DNA of 10,502 nt, taken from positions 1 to 10,502 of the forward strand of contig JAPOON010000779.1 of assembly GCA_026713405.1 (NCBI GenBank). Reading direction: 5' to 3'. The DNA comes from Gammaproteobacteria bacterium (GTDB lineage Bacteria; Pseudomonadota; Gammaproteobacteria; Pseudomonadales; Azotimanducaceae_A). Both the position numbers and the translations under genes were made by a program. Below the pieces are notes generated by a model that was given only the letters and a program-made list of their open reading frames with translations, was not told the origin of the DNA and did not search any database. Positions 6,018 through 10,502 of the stretch are shown here, in pieces (positions within the stretch are counted from its first letter, which is position 1; each line of letters begins with the position of its first letter).

Positions 6018-7970
6018 TTAGACCCGCTCGATCCTTAACGCTGTGCGTCCATCGAGGTGGATGGACAGCCTGGCCTTGCCCTCGGTGTCCGCGGAAAGCA
6101 CCTGTTCGTTGCGGGAGCTGCCCGTGACCCGGTATTGCCTGTCAGCCTCGAGTTGCGAGAGCTCGATCTCCTGGGCGTCCGGTTCGTTTTCCGGGTAAAG
6201 CACCAACTCCAGGTGGGTGCCGTCGCTCACGGCTTTCGCGACCTGCACTTTCGGATAGGTGGCATCGGTCAGCAGGGGCCCGTGCAGCCATCGCTCGTCA
6301 CCGCCCTTGTTGGCGAGGTCGTACTGGCAGTTGGTGGTCGCCACCCGGCCCATGATCATCTTGGCGTGAACGACCACCGACTCCCCGGGGTAATGCATGA
6401 CGCCGTCCGAGACGACGGATGGACACTGCTCCTCGATGAGCTTCGCGGCCAGCTCGGCCGTCTGCGCATCGCCTTGCTCTTGCGCCGCGAGATGAAGCAT
6501 CCCTGCGGTCCAGCCGATGCCGTTCTCTCCCGTGGCCGGATCGGCCGATGTGATCGACTCCAGATCGATCTTCCCGGCCCGTTCGAGCACCTCCGACTTG
6601 GCGACTTCGTACTGAAACGCGGCCAGGTCGGGCAGTACGGGGTTGAGATACGCCGCTTGAATCAGGAGGGAAAAGGAGTCTTTCATCCCGGGCAGAGACA
6701 CGGGCAGCCCCAGCCACTTCGTCTTCCCCAACATTACCGTGCCATCGATGTCCATGAATTCATCCCGGTAGCTTTCCCGATACCGGGGCTGACGCTCCGC
6801 CCAACCGACGGCGCCGCCGAACGTGTCGGTAGCGGCCATGCCGGCCGATTTCGCGGCGAGTGCGGTGTTTCCGAAGGCGTTGCAGAACGGATACAGGAAA
6901 TTGAACTCGCATCCGATATGGCCGAACTCGGCTTCTTCCTTCTGCTTTGCAAGAATCGAGCAGATCTTCGGATAGTCGTAAGCGTACTCTTTTCCGCTTG
7001 AACCTCTCAGGGTGAACGCGCCTTTCTCGTCATGGCGGCGGTCGCCCGTCGCGTTCTGGTAGAACCCCAGCGACTTCCCCAGGTAACCGGAGAACATCAC
7101 GTTGTCGACCGGAAACGGATCCGGGTCCCAGACAAGCCCCCCGAACAGCCTCTCCCAGCGCCAGTAGGACCAGACGCGAGGCTCCTTCCATTTCTCGATG
7201 AGGTTGAGCTGGGCTTGCTGCAGGTAGCCTCTCATCGCTGGAAGAGCGGTGAAGTTGGTGAGTGACAGCGCCCATCCGAGATACGAGAGTTGGTAGCGCG
7301 TGGCGTTGCCTTGCCATTCGTCCTTCTTGGTGAATCCGTTCCACTCATCGACCGGTTGCAGGGACCGGTCGTAGGCGTAGCGGAGCAGCTTGAGGTCCTC
7401 GGGGCTCAGTTCCTTCACTTCCCGAAGGCCGGTCGCCGGATCGATGGGGCTCGCCGGCGCCCTGATTTTCGCTTCGGCGATCGCCGCCCTTCTCCTTTCC
7501 AGACTCTCCTTGCGCGTTCGTCGCACCTTCCTGTTCGCGCGTCGGAAAAAGCCCACCGACCCGATCAGCAGGGCAAGCACGAGGACCGGAGCGGCCTCGA
7601 ATTGATGCTGATGGTTCATGAGGCCGGCACCCAGCGCGGAAAGGAACCAGATCGCAACGGGCCCGACAGCGTTTCCGGTAAAGAACCAGAGGTAGAAGAG
7701 CGAAAAACGGAATGCCGCGGCAGAGAACAGGAACAGCAAGAGGTGAGCGGCTGTCCAGAACCAGCTATCGCCCAGGTACTGAAGGAATCCGGCGCCCGGG
7801 AAGACCATCCCGAGGCCAAACGCCTGAAGCCCGCTGCTCCCCCCCAGGAGCGCCAGCGTGAAGCCGAAGCCCGCGAGTGCCAGATAGAAGATCTTCGCCC
7901 GCGTCTGTTTCGCTGTCGTGACCGGCCCCGGATATCGCGCGGGTACGAAATCGTCGAATGTCTGACTCAT
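6018..7970 (-). CDS. Membrane-anchored linalool dehydratase/isomerase (LDI)-like protein
   Basis: This 650-residue protein has three parts. Residues 1-145 hold four to six hydrophobic helices (about 27-45, 46-65, 71-88, 92-118, 125-142). A very basic stretch follows (143-170), which suggests the rest faces the cytoplasm. Residues about 190-555 resemble the alpha/alpha-barrel of LDI from Castellaniella defragrans. The segment GCEFNFLYPFCN holds C354, E355 and C363 with the same C-x8-C spacing as the LDI active-site cysteines, and AYDRSLQ (D201) aligns with the catalytic Asp. The LDI His aligns with Y296 in SGYLGKSLGFYQ. Residues 560-650 are probably beta-rich and have no counterpart in the roughly 370-residue mature LDI. 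LDI interconverts terpene alcohols and alkenes; the substrate here is unknown. ATG at 7970 is preceded by AGGAAAAG. It is the last gene of the likely operon with the miniprotein and the glutaredoxin. Comparison is from memory of LDI. Confidence 0.8.
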   Translation of the reverse strand: MSQTFDDFVPARYPGPVTTAKQTRAKIFYLALAGFGFTLALLGGSSGLQAFGLGMVFPGAGFLQYLGDSWFWTAAHLLLFLFSAAAFRFSLFYLWFFTGNAVGPVAIWFLSALGAGLMNHQHQFEAAPVLVLALLIGSVGFFRRANRKVRRTRKESLERRRAAIAEAKIRAPASPIDPATGLREVKELSPEDLKLLRYAYDRSLQPVDEWNGFTKKDEWQGNATRYQLSYLGWALSLTNFTALPAMRGYLQQAQLNLIEKWKEPRVWSYWRWERLFGGLVWDPDPFPVDNVMFSGYLGKSLGFYQNATGDRRHDEKGAFTLRGSSGKEYAYDYPKICSILAKQKEEAEFGHIGCEFNFLYPFCNAFGNTALAAKSAGMAATDTFGGAVGWAERQPRYRESYRDEFMDIDGTVMLGKTKWLGLPVSLPGMKDSFSLLIQAAYLNPVLPDLAAFQYEVAKSEVLERAGKIDLESITSADPATGENGIGWTAGMLHLAAQEQGDAQTAELAAKLIEEQCPSVVSDGVMHYPGESVVVHAKMIMGRVATTNCQYDLANKGGDERWLHGPLLTDATYPKVQVAKAVSDGTHLELVLYPENEPDAQEIELSQLEADRQYRVTGSSRNEQVLSADTEGKARLSIHLDGRTALRIERV

Positions 7971-7990
7971 GCTCTTTTCCTATGCCGTAC

Positions 7991-8170
7991 CTATGCTGCG
8001 AGTCGGTGTGCAGACGGTTCTTCAACGGACGGTGCCCGCAGGCGCCACGCCGCCGCCTGCTCCCGCTCCTTCATCGCCCGCTCTATTCTTCTGTTCATGA
8101 CTCCCCTCAGGAAGGGAATGCGTGAACAGATCGCAGCGACGATGAGTGCTCCGATTGCGCAACAGATCAT
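7991..8170 (-). CDS. Small membrane protein, 59 residues, unrecognised
   Basis: A short open frame starts at ATG 8168-8170 and ends at TAG 7991-7993. Its start is MICCAIGALIVAAICSRIPF, a Cys-containing hydrophobic segment long enough to cross the membrane once. A basic, charged tail follows (RRIERAMKEREQ and onward), so the tail is probably cytoplasmic. It begins 15 bases after the glutaredoxin stop and ends 20 bases before the LDI-like start, all on the same strand, which supports a real operon gene. GGGGG lies seven bases before the start. An inner ATG (codon 25, MNRRIE) has a stronger GAGGGGAG site, so a shorter cytoplasmic form is possible. I do not recognise the family. Confidence 0.6.
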   Translation of the reverse strand: MICCAIGALIVAAICSRIPFLRGVMNRRIERAMKEREQAAAWRLRAPSVEEPSAHRLAA

Positions 8171-8185
8171 CCGGTCGCCCCCGGA

Positions 8186-8431
8186 TCAAAAATCGAGCAG
8201 CGCGACGAGATTTCCCATCTCGAGGTCCGCGCCTTTATGGAGCTTTCCGTCGATGCTGAGCACCGGTGAGGTGCGAATGCCCTCGCCCTCCATGAGCGCG
8301 GCGGCTTCCTCGTCCACCATCAGATCGACCACGTCGAAGTCCAGGCCCTCCGTCTTGAGGATCCGCTTCAGGGTCTCGCAGGGCGCGCAAAGGGGCGTGC
8401 TGTAGACGATGAGCTTGGGTGCCATGATCAA
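8186..8431 (-). CDS. Glutaredoxin/thioredoxin-fold protein with CAPC active site
   Basis: This 81-residue cytoplasmic thiol-disulfide protein has the compact glutaredoxin (NrdH-like) size. Strand one (KLIVYSTP) leads into the redox motif C15-A-P-C18, and the conserved cis-proline follows a Thr-Ser pair (RTSPVLSIDG, P56), with a Gly-Ala-Asp near 67-69 as in glutaredoxins. GGAGGA lies at 8437-8442, five bases before a TTG at 8429-8431 and eleven before an ATG at 8423-8425, so spacing favours the TTG start. It is the first gene of the set grx - miniprotein - LDI-like, spaced 15 and 20 bases. A role in keeping the LDI-like cysteine pair reduced is plausible but inferred. Confidence 0.85.
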   Translation of the reverse strand: MIMAPKLIVYSTPLCAPCETLKRILKTEGLDFDVVDLMVDEEAAALMEGEGIRTSPVLSIDGKLHKGADLEMGNLVALLDF

Positions 8432-8450
8432 ATCGTTCCTCCGAGCCCGG

Positions 8451-8480
8451 ATTCTACAGCAAAAAGTTCAGGTTATTCAC
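8451..8480 (-). promoter_or_regulatory. Candidate promoter of the glutaredoxin-miniprotein-LDI operon
   Basis: Minus-strand TAGAAT (8451-8456) matches a -10 box at five of six positions and sits just upstream of the GGAGGA ribosome site. The -35 region near 8474-8480 (GTGAATA) is weak, three of six in either register. It would give a very short leader. Tentative. Confidence 0.25.
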
Positions 8481-8482
8481 GA

Positions 8483-8736
8483 TCACGGCAACGAAGCAAC
8501 TTCCGGCGCAATCGGTACAGCGGGGATCGGCCAGATCTTCCCTTCGGCTTCCTTCTTCTTCCTGTGCTGCGCCTTCGCCGTCATCCAGTTGTCATAGGCA
8601 TCGCCCTATCAAGCGGGACGCCAACCGGATTGCCGAGCGGGAAGTCGACGTGGAGAAGGCGCGCCACGCCGCAGTGCTCGACGATGTCCCGCGCCGTGGC
8701 GATCACCACGGTGGCATATGGCGCTAACGAGGTCAC
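8483..8736 (-). pseudogene. Broken GrdB-like (glycine/betaine reductase family) fragment
   Basis: Frame one starts with GTG at 8734-8736 and runs to about 8606. It reads RVTSLAPYATVVIATARD, then IVEHCGVARLLHVDFPLGNP, which resembles the C-terminal half of GrdB-like reductase proteins, where a PLGNP or PLGHT motif follows a DI...GVPR segment. It then drifts into a short unrelated tail ending at TGA 8581-8583. Frame two, entered at about 8605, continues for 40 codons (DAYDNWMTAKAQHRKKK and onward) to TGA at 8483-8485 and looks protein-like. A frameshift or small deletion near 8600-8608 would join them. About 84 codons remain, far short of a full GrdB-like protein. Function is probably lost. The family call is from motif memory; a short native family is the alternative. 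Confidence 0.5.
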
Positions 8737-8903
8737 CCGAATACGGGCAACGTCTCGAAGTTGCCCTTGAGCACGGTGGCGGCCTGCCCGCTCCCCAGCC
8801 AGCCGTCGATCGCTGTCGCATAGACGCGACGAAAGTCCACCGTAGCGCCGAGGTTGTCGCCTTCCGCCAGGTTCACGAGGCTCGGACGGCGCCAGTGATT
8901 TGT
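8733..8903 (-). pseudogene. C-terminal remnant of a DUF1501 protein
   Basis: A 56-codon frame directly follows an in-frame TGA at 8904-8906 and has no start of its own. It reads RRPSLVNLAEGDN, then VDFRRVYATAIDGWLG and a tail LKGNFETLPVFG before TGA at 8733-8735. The DFRRVYAT...WLG pattern ending in an F..LP tail is the classical end of DUF1501 (secreted, sulfatase-related fold) proteins, which are normally about 400-500 residues. Only the tail is left, so it is a truncated remnant lying just downstream of the amine oxidase gene. Its stop overlaps a GTG in the other frame (GTGA), the sort of coupled overlap that suggests the next gene was once in the same operon. Confidence 0.65.
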
Positions 8904-8967
8904 TCATGAATAGGTCACGGCTTTTGTGGCCTTTGCATGGACGGCAGTTCGAGAACTGCGCGCTCGG

Positions 8968-10502
8968 TCAGTCCCCGCAATGCCCGGACGGTGCGACGTC
9001 GAGTGCCGGGTTGCGATCGAAAAAGCCGACCGGCATCAGCGTGAATCCCGTGTATTCGACCGGCATCACGGGCCAGTCCTCCGGCCGCGGAACGTGGGTC
9101 ACGCCGAACGTATGCCACACGACGATGTCGGTGTTTTCGGTATTCCGGTTCTGCTGGGTGTAGATGGGCAGGCCGGCCGCACCGGAGTGCAGGTTGGTGA
9201 ACGGGCCCGCATCCGCGTACAACTCATCGCGGGCATAGGGCGTAACCCAGAGGTTGTGGCACGCGAACCTCGCCCGTTTCGTGTGCAGCGAATCCGGCCC
9301 GGTAAGCAACGGCGCGCTGGCCTGGGGCACCAGCTTGTAGCCCACCGGATTGCCGAAGCGATTGGTTACGTTCGGGTTGATCACGCGCCAGTTGCGGCCA
9401 CGTTCCGGGGCGAGTTCGCGCTTGGCTTCCTGTTCGGTGCCGAGCACCCGGGCGACCGAACGGAAACCGCTGCCATGCGGGTTTCCGGGCCCTGCCGGCA
9501 AGGGTTCCACGTCCATCTCGCAAACCGAGTTCTCCGCTCCATCGACGTTGAAATCGAGGCGGAAGCAGAACAGGTGCTGGTGGATGGGCGAGGCGATTCC
9601 GGGCGCCACCATGGGAGCCGAGTCGGTGCCTTGGCTTTCGCCCACCACGGAAACGGCGCCTACGCCGGTCAGCTTGATCTCCATCTGGATTGTGCCGTCG
9701 GTGTAGAAATACCAATAGAACCCGTACTCGTAGTTGCCCACGGTATTGACGGTGCTGACCACCAGGCGCCGCGAGCGGCGCACTTCCGGGGTAACTTCCG
9801 GGTTGAAAACATTGGTGTGCTTCCACAGTATCCCGTAGTCCTCCTCGTGCAGGCACACCGCGTTTTCGATGAGCAGGGTGTCGCCGTCGGGCGTCAGCAG
9901 CGTGTTGTCGAAGTAGTGGATTTCTCCCAGGCAGTCGCAGCCCAGTGTCAGCGAGTTCGTCAGCGTGCCCATCATGGCTTCGCCGGCATCGAAGGCATTC
10001 TTCCAGAAGTGCATCTTCGAGCCGTCGCCATAAGGCACTACCATGTCGGACAACGACGCCCGATAGAGCACCGGCCGGTCGTGGCCGTCGTCGTCGTATC
10101 GAACGTCGTAAACCACCAGGCCCTCAACGGGCGTGACGGCAATGCGCAACTGCCACTTCTGCCAGCGGATGAGGTGGCCGTCCACTTCGAAGCTCGGGCC
10201 ATCCGGTTGCGTGATCTCGAGCGGCTTCAGGTCATCGCGCAGTTTCTCCACGCGGTCGGCGGCGTACTCCGCGGGCTCGGTGGGAACGGGCACCACGCCG
10301 TAGTCCTCGATCACTACGGTGCCCTTGTCGAGGTCCGCAAACGCAATCAGTCCCTCCACGGGCCTCGCGTAGTAGTTGTCGTGGGGGTGCTCGTGGACGA
10401 AGGCCAGGGCGCGCAGGGTGCGGGCATCGGCATCCTGCGTTGGGTGGCGAACGCCCGAAACCCAAGGTTCGACGTGGACCAGCGACAGGTCTTCGATGCC
10501 CC
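8968..10502 (-). CDS. Copper (topaquinone) primary-amine oxidase, N-terminus outside the window
   Basis: The open frame runs from the right edge (in-frame from 10500, first readable residues GIEDLSLVHVEPWVSG) to TGA at 8968-8970, about 510 residues of a family usually 640-700 long. The enzyme oxidises primary amines to aldehydes, releasing ammonia and hydrogen peroxide. Key sites are present. The N-domain segment DNYYARPVEGLIAF is followed by the active-site base in FDAGE (Asp codon 9988-9990). The cofactor Tyr is in TVGNYEYG (codon 9730-9732). The copper ligands are the His pair in HQH (codons 9580-9582 and 9574-9576) and the His in THVPRPEDWPVMP (codon 9094-9096). The GTG at 10359 is internal, not a start. 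Cellular location cannot be judged because the signal region is missing. Its substrate is unknown. Confidence 0.93.
   Translation of the reverse strand, partial: GIEDLSLVHVEPWVSGVRHPTQDADARTLRALAFVHEHPHDNYYARPVEGLIAFADLDKGTVVIEDYGVVPVPTEPAEYAADRVEKLRDDLKPLEITQPDGPSFEVDGHLIRWQKWQLRIAVTPVEGLVVYDVRYDDDGHDRPVLYRASLSDMVVPYGDGSKMHFWKNAFDAGEAMMGTLTNSLTLGCDCLGEIHYFDNTLLTPDGDTLLIENAVCLHEEDYGILWKHTNVFNPEVTPEVRRSRRLVVSTVNTVGNYEYGFYWYFYTDGTIQMEIKLTGVGAVSVVGESQGTDSAPMVAPGIASPIHQHLFCFRLDFNVDGAENSVCEMDVEPLPAGPGNPHGSGFRSVARVLGTEQEAKRELAPERGRNWRVINPNVTNRFGNPVGYKLVPQASAPLLTGPDSLHTKRARFACHNLWVTPYARDELYADAGPFTNLHSGAAGLPIYTQQNRNTENTDIVVWHTFGVTHVPRPEDWPVMPVEYTGFTLMPVGFFDRNPALDVAPSGHCGD

Noticed and set aside
6057..8405. 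Plus-strand open frames of 314 and 371 codons opposite the LDI-like and glutaredoxin genes
   Set aside because: They are antisense to well-supported genes and rich in Arg, Pro and Gln as expected of shadow frames.

Overview
The window is high-GC bacterial DNA whose genes are densely packed and have Shine-Dalgarno starts. The protein families point to a proteobacterium, probably beta or gamma. That is an inference: there is no rRNA or other phylogenetic marker here.

Layout from left to right. (1) Positions 1-1771 hold what looks like a complete IS1380-family insertion sequence. It has imperfect terminal inverted repeats, an intact DDE transposase on the minus strand, and a long hairpin that would bury the transposase start codon in read-through transcripts. 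(2) Positions 1940-3103, minus strand, encode a 12-helix MFS transporter. It diverges across a 140 bp gap from (3) a plus-strand pair at 3244-5864: a TTC38-like tetratricopeptide protein, then an acyl-CoA dehydrogenase-fold flavoprotein. The flavoprotein lacks both possible catalytic glutamates (Gln and Gly instead) and has an Arg in the acyl pocket. This is the residue signature described for 3-sulfinopropionyl-CoA desulfinase. Its best start by homology is an ATT codon. (4) Positions 6018-8431, minus strand, form a compact likely operon: a glutaredoxin-like CxxC protein, a 59-residue membrane miniprotein not obvious in routine ORF scans, and a 650-residue protein that fuses a multi-helix membrane domain to a linalool dehydratase/isomerase (LDI)-like domain. 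(5) Positions 8483-8903 hold gene debris: the C-terminus of a DUF1501 protein overlapping by GTGA a broken GrdB-like (glycine/betaine reductase family) fragment. (6) From 8968 to the right edge, minus strand, is most of a copper/topaquinone amine oxidase, cut by the window end.

How the parts may work together. The most interesting unit is the glutaredoxin-miniprotein-LDI operon. Characterised LDI uses a cysteine pair at its active site and needs reducing conditions, and this protein keeps the pair at the same spacing. A dedicated thiol reductant encoded beside it is therefore a plausible pairing. The LDI His is replaced by Tyr, which suggests a different substrate or reaction. The desulfinase-like gene suggests removal of sulfite from a sulfinyl-CoA. 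The amine oxidase and MFS carrier could supply or import precursors, but nothing in the sequence links them directly.
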